Below, one piece after another: positions 12,381 through 25,477 of a DNA stretch of 64,000 bases. Source of the DNA: Druceiella hillmani (lineage: Eukaryota > Arthropoda > Insecta > Lepidoptera > Hepialidae); NCBI GenBank assembly GCA_039881145.1, contig JAYKKI010000037.1, positions 11,607,501 through 11,671,500 on the forward strand, in the 5' to 3' direction. A program made the translations under genes and the position numbers. The number at the start of each line of letters is the position of its first letter. Position 1 is the first letter of the stretch. Under the pieces are notes generated by a model. That model was not told the origin of the DNA. It saw nothing but the letters and a program-made list of their open reading frames with translations, and searched no databases.

Positions 12381-12641
12381 GCCAACTCGTCATAGAAGAG
12401 TATTAGAAAAAATATGTAGTTCTTGATAAAAAAAATAAACACGTAAGTTTCCCCATACATTTTTATTATTACATCTTTATCCTCGCGACACAATTTTTTT
12501 AGTCATTCAATGATGTGCATCATACTTCCTTGTTAAAAAGTTAATTATTTTGTAATTTTAGTAAAAATATATCAAGTACTGTTTATAATAGGTGAAATAT
12601 TACACTTATATCGCACAAATACGGACTTATTTTATAAAGCT

Positions 12642-12895
12642 TTAAATGAAAGGGACGATGAATTCAGTAGGCAACTAAATAGGCAAGCAGGGTGATGAAT
12701 TGCCTACACACAGCAAGGCCGCATCAGCGAAACCGCAAATGGTTTTCGGAAAGGGCAAATCTGGGTTTCGCCGCGCAGAGTTTTAATCTTTGAAGGGAAA
12801 ATATTAAAGAGAACATGACGCTTGGTGATGAAGCACTCGCTGTAATGATATACTTGCTGAGTGTTCGTTTATATTACTTAGCTTTGAATTCCATG
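12642..12895 (+). repeat. Unclassified interspersed repeat, copy 1
   Basis: About 255 bp that match, in inverted orientation, 16605-16865. Shared blocks include CCGCATCAGCGAAACCGCAA, TCTGGGTTTCGCCG and AAAATATTAAAGAGAACA. A partial third copy is at 13185-13230 (GGGCAACTAGATAGGCAAC). There are no coding frame, poly-A tail or obvious terminal repeats, so the class (SINE, MITE or other) is undetermined. Confidence 0.8.
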
Positions 12896-15742
12896 CATAT
12901 ATGTACATAATACAATAGATCGCCATAAATAATAATACAATATAATCGCCAGAATGTAACTTTTTCATTTCATTTATTATTGAAATACAAGCCCTTCCAT
13001 AACGTTTTTCATGAATAAATGTCAGCTAACAGAACATCGACAATCAAAACTGGCTGTCTTTGTAGTCAATAAATAGTCGTTACCTTTTGGATTACTCTTT
13101 AAGAATACATAAAATTAACATACAGAAAATTAACGTATACAGAAAAATAATGATTACGTACCACGTGCCATTACTTAACCTGAAAGAGGCGATGGTTTCA
13201 ATGGGCAACTAGATAGGCAACTTTAAGTTCGTTCTAATAGCTTCGCAGTGATAAACTTCTAACATTTCATGGTAGTCGATTAACGGGGAGTAGCTAATAT
13301 AGGTCCATAATTCAATGTATTTGAAATGAAATTTCCAAATTAGAAATAGTTTATGAATTGCCTTCGAGTATAAATTGAAGTTCGAAGTATGAGTTCCCTT
13401 CTATAAATTGAAGCTTCAGACGCCATTTTGAAAAATGGTTTTTCTTAAATATCAAGGACTTACAACAAAAATAGTGAGATCTTGTTATATAAAGAATAAA
13501 ATTGTCTGCAATATTTAATGTGAAGTTACAGCGTCTCAAAGTTTTTCAGACAGCTTACGGACGTCAAATATATATGGCTTTACTCTTGTCCGTGCCTAAA
13601 ACCGAAGCGAATTGTAATTATATTCGTTTTAAAGAAAATGTTCTAGGTGAAAATTGTAGAGAATTTTATACCCTCTAAAACTTTTCTCTGTTTTTATCGT
13701 ATGCCGAACAGTTTCCGAGATATTCAATAAAAAGAATTTTCTAATATGGTGACTAAAGCATAGCCCCTTCCGCCGTGCCAACTTAAATTTATGCTCGGAA
13801 AAATGAACAGTTCGAAAGAATGTTCAGTTCGATAATCCTACTCAGAGTTTTCTGCGAAAAAAATTCAATGACCACTGAATTATAGATTATGTAGTTAATA
13901 TGTTATACGGGAAAACGAGGCTCGGGGCAGGACGGGAAATGCGCTAGTGTACGTGACTCGTACATGCAACTGAGCCGGAAATCACACCATTCCAATGAAT
14001 TTCAGTCTCATGTCAATCAGCTGAAGACAAACTTGTCTCCCCTATCACTGGCATCAAATATATGTCCTGTATTGAAAGTTAAAAAAAAGAAATTTTACTG
14101 TGTCGACATACTCACATTCCCTATAAAATAAGCGAAGTTTCGTATTTCAAATCATCTCTTTCATTAGCACTACCGTCAACTCTCAACTTAATATATTTGT
14201 TTTGATTGCCTATCATTTTATTTTAATAGAATAGATAATGTTTATAATTAGAGTCAATCCTTTAGTTGACTAACAAAGGGATTGACTCTATTTCAATTTT
14301 AATGTTACCAAATATCCCAGAATAACACTTTACATATACAGTACAATTTCGTATTTATAATTATTCGCTATTTGATTAAGAATTATATCAGTAATTTATG
14401 TCCTAATTTCGTTGGCCTTTCATATTTTATAGGATTTTGATGATATTGACTATACGAAGGCAATATGTTTTTTTAAGTCAAATTAAAATTGGCAGAATGT
14501 AGTCCCTATATGTATATTTATATAATTTTTTCATGACTATGTTTCTCGTGTAATTTTATTGTAAATTTCTCAGTAATAATATTGATATTAATTTTATAAT
14601 TATTTGATGTAAAAATATAAATCATATTCCCAAGAGCAACTATTTGAAAATCACTAAATCCTAATAAAGTTGAAAAAACTTAATTACAAAAATGTAGACA
14701 ATATACCCTACATATCAGAGAACTTAATAATGTTATAATAGAGATACCCAGAGAAACCATAACATTGATTGAAATGAGGACGATGTTCTTTTTAAGAATT
14801 TATTATTTTATATTTATTTTTTAAAATAAGGAGCAAAATTTATATTATTTTGATTTATCTGATTTCTGATTTATTAAATTAAAAGTAAATATTTTTAAAT
14901 TGTGTTATACATATCCTATTAACATTTTGGGGGATATTCCTCACCTGTAATTTCTTAAGTTATCTCTCACTTGATACCAGATTTACGAACTTAATTCCGA
15001 TAGCCGGGTTTTATTTTTAAAATATCTATGCATATTCCTCATTTCTAAACATTGTTAGTTTTTTATGAATATTCCTTTTGTGTTTATGCCACAGTGATTA
15101 ACATAAACTTAATGAATCCGTGCTTCAGCAATAAGTGCCTGGAAAGATTGTCTATACAAACTTTTAAAAGTCTTTTGGTAAAAATCAAGCCTTCTCTAAC
15201 TTCACTCATGCTATTTTACTTTAGTTCACTTCCTGTATTCCTTTATGCTTTGTCTCTTTTTCTCCCGGTACGTTAAATTTAAATGATGAATAATTATTAT
15301 GGTCAACAATCATCATTGTCGTCAATAACACAGTACCTATAATTTTTGCAGTGCACCTGGGAACTGATTGCTTATATTTTTTTAGCTACATGTGACTGGA
15401 AGATATTACTACTATAGCAATAAACCTGTCGTATGTACATTTATGTAAACTTAAACATGAAATAAATAAATAAATGTTAGCGAAAATATACAAAGTCAAT
15501 AAAACCCGATTGACGATTTGTGATATGATATAGTGACAAAATAACCTGGCATTCTTCACCGACATACTCAATTTGAAACTCGTTAATAAATATTAACACA
15601 AACAGTTTCTGAGTTTGTTTTTATGATTTGTAAATAATTTTAAGTAAACCGACTTTCTAGAAATTTAAAATAACACAAGGTACTCGGAAAAGTAGACACA
15701 TTTAAAAAGGACGGCGTAAATGAAATATTTTACGGAATAACT
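12896..15742. other. Non-coding DNA with repeat fragments and one GC-rich patch
   Basis: Positions 13560-13800 (TTGTAGAGAATTTTATACCC and CAGTTTCCGAGATATTCAAT) read like a dispersed repeat fragment. Positions 13900-14050 are a GC-richer patch without a believable frame. An imperfect hairpin AGAGTCAATCC / GGATTGACTCT spans 14250-14289. No gene was recognised; the open frames at 13351-13539, 15052-15276 and 15386-15571 have no domain. Confidence 0.5.
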
Positions 15743-15750
15743 ATTTAGAA

Positions 15751-16150
15751 CAGGAGTTCCCAACCAGGGGGCGCGCCTCCCAAGGGGGGCATAGAGAGAT
15801 GTCAACGGGGGCGGAAAGCGTTTGCATTATAGAAAGAAAAAACAAAAAAATATACAAACAACATTAACAAATAACATTACAATGTAATGTTTAATTTACA
15901 TGCATAAAATTAATGAAATTAAATATCATATTCACTATTATTACAACAAACTTGTTGAGAAATCAGTTTGAGTGTGTAAAATGATTGTGTCTCACTGTTA
16001 AAAGGTAAGTTTGTATATTTACAAACTTCAGTTACCATTTTTTTAAATTTACTAAATCAAAGGGGGGGTGGCATGAAAAAGTATAGGGGGGCATGAAAAT
16101 ATAATTTATAGTCCGGGGAGCCCCAACAAAAAAAAGGTTGGGAAACCCTG
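15751..16150. mobile_element. hAT-type MITE, 400 bp, intact ends
   Basis: Terminal inverted repeats: the left end is CAGGAGTTCCCAACCAGGGG, and the reverse complement of the right end is CAGGGTTTCCCAACC. It is flanked by a perfect 8-bp target duplication, ATTTAGAA at 15743-15750 and 16151-16158. The 8-bp duplication and CAGGG-TTCCCAACC termini are diagnostic of the hAT superfamily. Subterminal G-rich blocks (GGGGGCGC, GGGGGGGTGGCATG) are typical of this group. There is no coding capacity, so it was mobilised in trans. Confidence 0.93.
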
Positions 16151-16604
16151 ATTTAGAAGAATACGAATTAATAATATGGTAAAGGGTAATAGATATTAAT
16201 TATCGGCGAAGTAAAAATAATATCGATGAGCATAAGTGTAAAAAAAATACGATTAAATAAATCGTATTTTTCATCATTCACAAATCATTTTACACACTCA
16301 AACCGACACAAAATACCACACATACCTCCATCATCTGAATGGAATCTAATGTTAGTTCGAGCAATGGCACGCGGTAGGTTGTTGCTAATTATCTGATTCC
16401 TACCTTTCTTAAAGAATAGTCCTAAACGAAATAACTATTTACTAACTATAAAAAGAGCTAATTTTACTATGGTAATGACATTCGGCTATAAGCTTAATGA
16501 TGTGTCCTATAATTGTAACGTCAATTCACGAGAAATATTATAGAGGTACTTGGGATTCAATGATAAATTAATTTAAAAAGTTACATTTTATTCTGTTATT
16601 TAAT

Positions 16605-16865
16605 GCGCAGAATTCGAAGTTAAGGCATGTAAAGGAACGCATAGCAAGTACGTCATTATAGCGAGTGCTTGATCATCAAGTGTCGTGTTCTCTTTAATAT
16701 TTTACCTACAAAGGTTAAAGCTCTATACGGCGAAACCCAGATTCACCCTTTACGAGAACCATTTGCGGTTTCGCTGATGCGGTCGTGCTTTATGCAGGTA
16801 ATTCATCATCCTGATTGCCTATTTAGGTGCCTACTGAACCTATGTTCTCTTTTATTTGAAACGTT
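16605..16865 (-). repeat. Unclassified interspersed repeat, copy 2 (inverted)
   Basis: Reverse-complement match of 12642-12895, retaining GGCGAAACCCAGATTC and TTTGCGGTTTCGCTGATGCG. The two copies form widely spaced inverted arms about 3.7 kb apart. The hAT MITE lies between them, close to this copy. The open frame 16669-16869 is just a translation of the repeat. Confidence 0.8.
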
Positions 16866-17160
16866 ATGAAATAGTTACGCGACATAATTGTAATGTGTTA
16901 CCAAGTAGGAACAACACAGATAATATTTTTATTAAAGTTACAAAACTAATAACTTTATAACAAAGAAGTATTATGCAGACCTTTAAATGTCTAAAAACTT
17001 TGTTACAAGAAAACATATTTAATAAAATAAATATATGACTATCTTATATTATCTTATATAATTCTTTACTTTATCATAAACCAGAACTTTTTCTAATACT
17101 GTGCTCAATATTATTGATTTTACATTATATTGTAAATCTTTCGATTCGTTCGACGAAGAT

Positions 17161-17163
<3 letters not shown>

Positions 17164-17223
<60 letters not shown>
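17164..17223. repeat. (TA)n array
   Basis: About 60 bp of uninterrupted TA dinucleotide. No element end was recognised on either side. Confidence 0.95.
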
Positions 17224-17229
<6 letters not shown>

Positions 17230-17379
17230 CGTGAAAAAAATTTTATTTGTATTAAATGTTTGATCGTCGGCCATAATAGGAATAAATTAGTTTATCCAAA
17301 TTGTGAATAATTTAAAAGGATACACGATAAATCTTTATTCAGATAAAGCCAAAACAAAACGATTAAATCACACTTAAGG

Positions 17380-17575
17380 GTGAGTTCTTCAAGTTCCGTC
17401 GATTGTGACGGCCTTTCACCGTTGCTGAATAATTCAAGCTCAAAGCTGCGTTCATTAATGGAAACGGAAGAAGGTAGTACTCGGCTAGAAGTTTGCGTGA
17501 GCTTAGTGGAGCTTACGTAAGCTCGGACACGCACGTGTCCGGCGCGCAGCGGGTTGCTCAGCTTCGTAGCAGTGA
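17380..17575. other. GC-rich island with two adjacent perfect palindromes
   Basis: GAGCTTACGTAAGCTC (17509-17524) is a perfect 16-bp palindrome. It is followed without a gap by GGACACGCACGTGTCC (17525-17540), a 7-bp-arm hairpin with a 2-nt centre. Next come GGCGCGCAGC and a GC-rich flank. A minus open frame (17292-17534) covers the island but shows no domain. The palindromes could be dimeric transcription-factor sites or transposon-end remnants. Confidence 0.5.
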
Positions 17576-20504
17576 TACATTATTTAAAACTGATGTTTAT
17601 TCAGTTCTTCTCGATTGTTTTTTTACGATTGCGTGTTGTAGAATGTTATTGTAAATATTACCCATAATAATACCCAGTAGCTGTACACTTAGGAAACTCT
17701 CGGTCAATCTAAAGTACCCGCAATTAGTTTCAAACACATTTTAATATCAATATATTTATGTTAATATGAGAAATGATTAATACTAATACGCAAAATTTTA
17801 TTTATAGTACATAAATGTTTACATACACTATTTTTTTGTATCTGTACCTCAAATTAAAGGCATACCTAACATGTTTTTGCTAAATTTAAAATGCCATTAT
17901 AGAATGACTGTTTAAAGAATAAACTGAATCTTGCCAACTGTCTTTGCATACTAAAAGAGCGTATTACGTGCTACTATATGGAATTCATCATTTAACCTGA
18001 AAAAAATCTACAGTTCCTTAAACAATAAGTACCTTTGTGGACGAGTATATTAAAATATGTTTTTCCTCTATCACTCTTCAAAACACTTTTACAGCAGTGC
18101 ACTTTTCAACACTGTTGCTGCTATCCTTAAATACACTTGTTTTATTCATATTCACTTGAATTATTCATAACCTCTTCTATACTTTTACATAACGTAATAA
18201 ACCAATAATAATAGTAAACTAATTTTATATGGAAGAAGTTGCGGGTAATAGCTAGTTAAATAAAGAATAGAAATTTCACCCATCTTTAATTCCCTCAATA
18301 CAATCGTCGCTCGGATGATCCAGTTTAATATTCAACACATCACTGTGATTTAGAAACTGTCGAGCTAAGATTAGAAACTAAGAAATCAATCACTACCATT
18401 TTCCCTCGTGAAGATGTGATATCTAGATATCTGGATGTGATATCTTGATATCACATCTATCCACAAAATGACCAGACTACACCTGTTATGGTACACGTAT
18501 ATAGTAAAACTGTAGAATAGGCTTATCCAAACAATTCCTAAGGTTCAGATAGTAAAATAAATAGAACACAAAAATATCATTTTTGCGATTTTTGCTTATT
18601 TATCTATTTACCTGTTTTTCTGTTTATATGTTTGTCTGCTTGAAACTACATTTATTTGAAGATACATCTTGTAAAATTACTGATTTAATTCTGATGTGAA
18701 GTTGTAAGGTTTCACTTGAAGTAATATTTAGACTAAACGTCATAGGAATCAGTTCACTCAATTACAAAATATGCCAATTTAATATTTAAACAAATTAATT
18801 TACAATACATTAGTAAAAAAGCAACAATGACGTATATATGTACACATATACACATCCATAGATGGCATTACTTGTATTTTAAATCGTGCTATAAAATTTT
18901 CTACTGGGACATACATTAGCGAAATGGGTGTGACCAGAAGTGAAATATGGAGCAGTGCGGGAAGGAGAGAGGGGAGTATTTAAGTAAGCAATCTGCATGC
19001 GGACAGACGCATGAGAATAGATGACATTATTGATAAACATCCACAAATAACATTTTATAAGGTTATATGCATTCAACGCGTACTTACTTTATTCCTTCAA
19101 TTTGTTTAATATTTGCATTTGCTGATTTTTTTGTAATTTAGTTACTTTAGTAACTTTAATACTAAGTTGCATAAAATTGATTGTTAAGTGCTTTTTGTCT
19201 ATGCACATAATACAACTTTAGAATTAGCCTGTTTAAATATTAAAGATATTTAGAAAGAAAATATTTTGGGGAACATAATAAAAGTAACAGAAAAGAAAAA
19301 TATTGCTTATAGAATTTTTGTCTTTTTATCTATTTACATGTTTGAAAAATACTAAACGGTTTCGGAAGGTGTTTTTAAAGAATGTAGTATTAACTAGAAA
19401 TAACATTTAGTTTTAATGTCATCGTAACTGATTCACTGCATTATAAGAAACGTACGGGAATTAACATTTTCATAAATTCATTTTCATGGCATTAGTACAA
19501 CAAGAAAGAAATGACTACTCGAAGCGTAGTAATTACACAAACTTACATTATACCTATGCACGTTAATAGATGATGCTACGTATATTTTACATCAATAGAT
19601 GGTGTTACTAAAAAAATATTAAGAAAACGTAATAAAAGCGTTTTCCTATTTGTTTGCGAATCAGACCATTTGTTTGCACATCAAGAATGAACAACTGAAA
19701 GGACATCAATATAGTTTTTACTGTGAATTTTCTTGGGTATAGAGTAACATACAGATTAAGTATTATTGGAATCAACCAATTCAAAGAGGATATGGCAGTT
19801 TCCCGAATAGTTAATTAAAAAAGGGTTTACTTCTATAATTATTATAATAAATGTTACAATCAGCCTAATAGTATTTTTCTTAGTCCAAATGAAAAGAAAG
19901 TCGCCAGCATAGCAAGTTTACAATTTATGTTCACGTAGTATCTTCATGTAAATTAAAAAATATTACAGTGTTTCGAACATGTTTAATTGGGAGAAAATAA
20001 ATAAGCATATAAATGCTTAAAAATGCTACTATCAAAAGCACGGCTGTATATTTTAAAATAACTATCAGAGCATCATGGTTTTTTAAAAGGCACAGCAACC
20101 CAAATATATATCTTTAATTTATAAAGATGTGTTAGATAATCCGATACTTAAAAATACTATTTACAAACGCAAAAAAGCAATTAATACTTTTCAATATGTC
20201 CTTCATGAAAGGGTGTCAAAATAATATTAACATTATTCACAATATTTATAATAATGTGAATTATACAAAATAAAATGTTAAGTACCACCTACGAAATTAT
20301 TTCACCAAACATAAATAACATTATTATTAAAAGAATGGACTTGCCGCCACTTATTATGGTCTTACATCGAAAGTTCAACATTTTCTAGTCCGTAAGTAGT
20401 AAGCAATGACGTTAAACTTATTTCATGGTGTTAAATAGTATCTCTTTCGTAGGAAAATACATACACAGTAACGTAATAATTCGGATTAAACTCTAAAGAT
20501 GGTA
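17576..20504. other. AT-rich non-coding DNA with two related repeat remnants
   Basis: Positions 18580-18880 and 19310-19600 share an order of motifs: TTTTTATCTATTTACATGTTT-like start, a GGAATCAGTTCACT / CGTAACTGATTCACT block, then ATAGATGGCATTAC / ATAGATGATGCTAC. They look like two decayed copies of one element in the same orientation. A cluster of GATGTGATATC / GATATCACATC lies at 18411-18460. No gene was seen. Confidence 0.45.
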
Positions 20505-20513
20505 TAAACCCAT

Positions 20514-20682
20514 TTGGTGTACGGAGTAGTCGACGGCGCTGACAAGCCGATCGCGTATCCAATTAGGAAAGCGACAGGAGACAGTTGGGCGACACAGGAG
20601 AAGGCTCGTGTCACTGTAATGTCACCCTTATTCATATTTGACATTGCTCGCAAACATAAGTCTGGATATAAATGGAGAATTA
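20514..20682 (+). pseudogene. Possible retroelement RNase H fragment (or isolated exon)
   Basis: A compositionally protein-like frame reads DGADKPIAYPIRKATGDS, then WATQEKARVTVMS. It resembles Ty3/gypsy RNase H (order DGS.KPIAYASR.L...WATQEKEA), with small deletions and a damaged centre. It ends next to a good donor, ATTAAA|GTAAGT at about 20683, so a host exon is the alternative, but no pyrimidine-rich acceptor precedes it. No other retrotransposon domains or LTRs were found nearby. Confidence 0.35.
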
Positions 20683-20702
20683 AAGTAAGTTCTTTTACAT
20701 AA

Positions 20703-21459
20703 ATTTGAATACACGAGTACAGGCTCTGCAGTAAAGATGATAATCCAAGAGTATATTTACAAAGCAGTAAGGGAAAATGAGATCAGTGCAAGGACAAACG
20801 AAAATGAATAATTTTATCTCACTGATTTCACGTCGGTAAGTAAAACAACAACAGAAGGATATCTAATCTTTTCATCTGGCTATGTTTTTGGAATGGCTTT
20901 TTTTACTTCTTTATGTAACCGCCGTTTAGAATTTTCTCTGCGTGCTTATTACGTCCATGTTATGCTTTGCTGTCTACTTCGTTACATATTTTTTGCCCAA
21001 GGTTGAACATTCTTAGATGATTATATTCTTTCAAACATATATTTTTCTGCTTCTTTAGAAGAGTACATTAAAATATATTTTGTTTCATGTTATAATTATA
21101 AATTATCCTAAGTTTTTTATTGTTATTTTTCATAATAAACTTTAGATATTTTAATGCATGCGTCTTTGAAAATTTCAGTTATGGATATATAAAATATTAT
21201 AGCTATTAAAACTGAGCTACAGATATATAAAAATTTAAAAATTATTTTTCACATTTTAGCGATATTAAACATTTTTAAACACACAGATTTGCTGACAATT
21301 TGAGATTTTCGGGAAAAAATGGCAAATTTCTTTATTATCGTAACCAATTATTCTATATAAACTTAATATTAAAATATTTATTCTTTAAAAATTTTATTAG
21401 CTACAGTACAATACATTACGAATATAAAAACAATGTGTTACAAGAAATAAGAAAAGTAT
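20703..21459. other. AT-rich non-coding DNA, nothing recognised
   Basis: No frames, repeats or structures worth naming. Confidence 0.6.
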
Positions 21460-21607
21460 ATTGAATATATTTGGCTTTAATTTTGTATAAATTCATTATT
21501 CACAATTCAATTAAACTACGTGATTTAGTATTATTTCTACTTTCTTTAAGTTCTTTACCACGACCTAGGTTTCGTTGTAGTACAACATCTTTAGGTGGGA
21601 TATTAGC
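21460..21607 (-). ncRNA. Hammerhead-ribozyme-like repeat, copy 1 (core mutated)
   Basis: Minus-strand copy of a repeat also present at 55.1 and 58.5 kb. The motif (21557-21599) runs stem I CCCAC, core CTAAAGA (consensus CUGANGA, so one conserved G is lost), an extra T, stem II GTTGT-ACT-ACAAC, GAA, stem III ACC-TA-GGT, cleavage-position C, and stem I partner GTGG. The shared flank AATAATACTAAATCACGTAG and the ATATTCAAT end match the other copies. Hammerheads of this open-stem-I, tiny-stem-III layout are known in Penelope-like retroelements and retrozymes. Assignment to either is inference. This copy is probably catalytically dead. Confidence 0.55.
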
Positions 21608-23955
<2,348 letters not shown>

Positions 23956-25412
23956 TATTAGCAGTAATGAAATTGTATAATGAAATCTTGGTTTCAACAT
24001 TCACGAACGCTTTCCTGCTATCATGAATTGTAGTATTCACTTGGAAAATAGTTAACGAGCCTACTTCATGGAATGTAACGTTTGATCATCAAATATGTTT
24101 TGAATCTAATAAATTTTATAGACGAAAATGAGGTGCCAGACATTCTTCGATAGCTCGCATATTTTTTATTGACACATTGGAACAAATTTATACCGTTTAT
24201 CTGAATAATGGGAATGCCACTATAAGCGAATGTTGCTTTTCGTGATCAAAGGATAGGTATCACTTCAAGCAATCAAAATTATTTATTATTAAATCTGTCA
24301 GACATACATATAAGTATATTTTAGACTTGGTTTGCCTTAAAATGATCAACATTAAGACAATACATTTATGCTCACCAAATACAAACTTTGTTCGCCATAA
24401 TTTTGATAACTTGTGCGGCATCCGATCCGAAAGATCTGAGAGAAAAACATGAAGAAATTATGAGCGAGGACACTTCTCCGAGCATGCAGAGATAACCTCA
24501 GCCTAAAAGTACACTATTAGAAAGACATTTTCAATGAATCACTGATATCACTTGAGCATATATGAATGTAGATTAGTAGCAAAATCCTTAATCAGCTTGA
24601 ATTATTTTTTACTGAAACGTGATAGAAACGATATTTTTGATAGAGATGTATAATACGAAGTTTATACTGAGACTCAGAAAAGGCTCTTGACAAATAATCA
24701 ACACAGTTATGGAGCATGTCCGAGGCAGAAATGGTGGTCTTTTTTTTTGGTGCACCAGGAGGTACAGGAAATATATTTGCACTCAATTTGATACTCGCCA
24801 AAATTCGAATGAAGCATGAGATTCCTCTGTTCATGGCATCATCGAAGATTGCAGCAACGCTACTCGATGGAGGGTACACAGCGCATTTGGCTCTCAAGCC
24901 ACCATTGAATTTAAACCTAGCTGCAAATTTGTTTGCATTTGGAATGGCAACTGTATTAAAAATATGCCAACTCATTATTTGGGACGAATGAAGAAAAAGA
25001 TACTTGAGGCACTTGATCATACTCTGTGAAATTTCCGAAGCGATCAATATCCAACGGGCAGAACTCAGATACTGCTCGCCAGTGATTTCCGTCAAACTTT
25101 GCTCGTCATTCCAAGATCAACACCAGCAAACAAACTTAATGTATGTCTGAAGAATTCGGCTCACCGGAGACACGTGAAGAAAATTACACTGTCAGTCAAT
25201 ATGTGAGTGTATTTACTTGGAGCTGTTTCCGCACAAACCTTTGCCAAGCAACTTTTTGGACATGGGCGACGGCAAACTTCCAAATGATCCTGCTATACAG
25301 GAGAAATCGTTCAGTAATAAAATTAAATTGAAAAAACTTCACCACTGCAGTTACGGAATACAAATCTATTGATAAATTTAAAGAAGAGGATCAAGCTGTT
25401 AATTATTCAGTC

Positions 25413-25416
<4 letters not shown>
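23956..25416 (+). pseudogene. Helitron middle and helicase region, inverted duplicate
   Basis: Plus-strand remnant of a Helitron Rep/helicase, with segments in several frames: NLGFNIHERFPAIMNCSIHL (23985 onward), LFAIILITCAASDPKDLREK (about 24390-24450), the helicase P-loop region FFFGAPGGTGNIFALNLILA (about 24740-24800), Walker B LIIWDE (about 24975), and FRQTLLVIPRSTPANKLN (about 25088-25140), then VYLLGAVSAQTFAKQL. Known Helitrons have GGTGKT; here it is GGTGNI, so ATP binding is destroyed. Stops and frameshifts occur throughout. It is the reverse-complement twin of 26234-27695. The long minus-strand frame at 24592-25095 is a shadow of this gene. Confidence 0.85.

Positions 25417-25477
<61 letters not shown>
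25415..25477. repeat. (TA)n array at Helitron terminus
   Basis: TA array directly abutting GGCAGACCTTATCTTGCC, the minus-strand 3' end of the Helitron. It mirrors the array before the duplicate tail at 23493. Confidence 0.95.

Noticed and set aside
12201..12395. 64-codon plus-strand open frame
   Set aside because: Antisense to the reverse-transcriptase tail on the minus strand, which has the recognisable motif order.
24592..25095. 167-codon minus-strand open frame and its twin on the plus strand at 26477-26944
   Set aside because: Each is antisense to a Helitron helicase remnant whose recognisable motifs (GGTG, LIIWDE, FRQT) read on the other strand.
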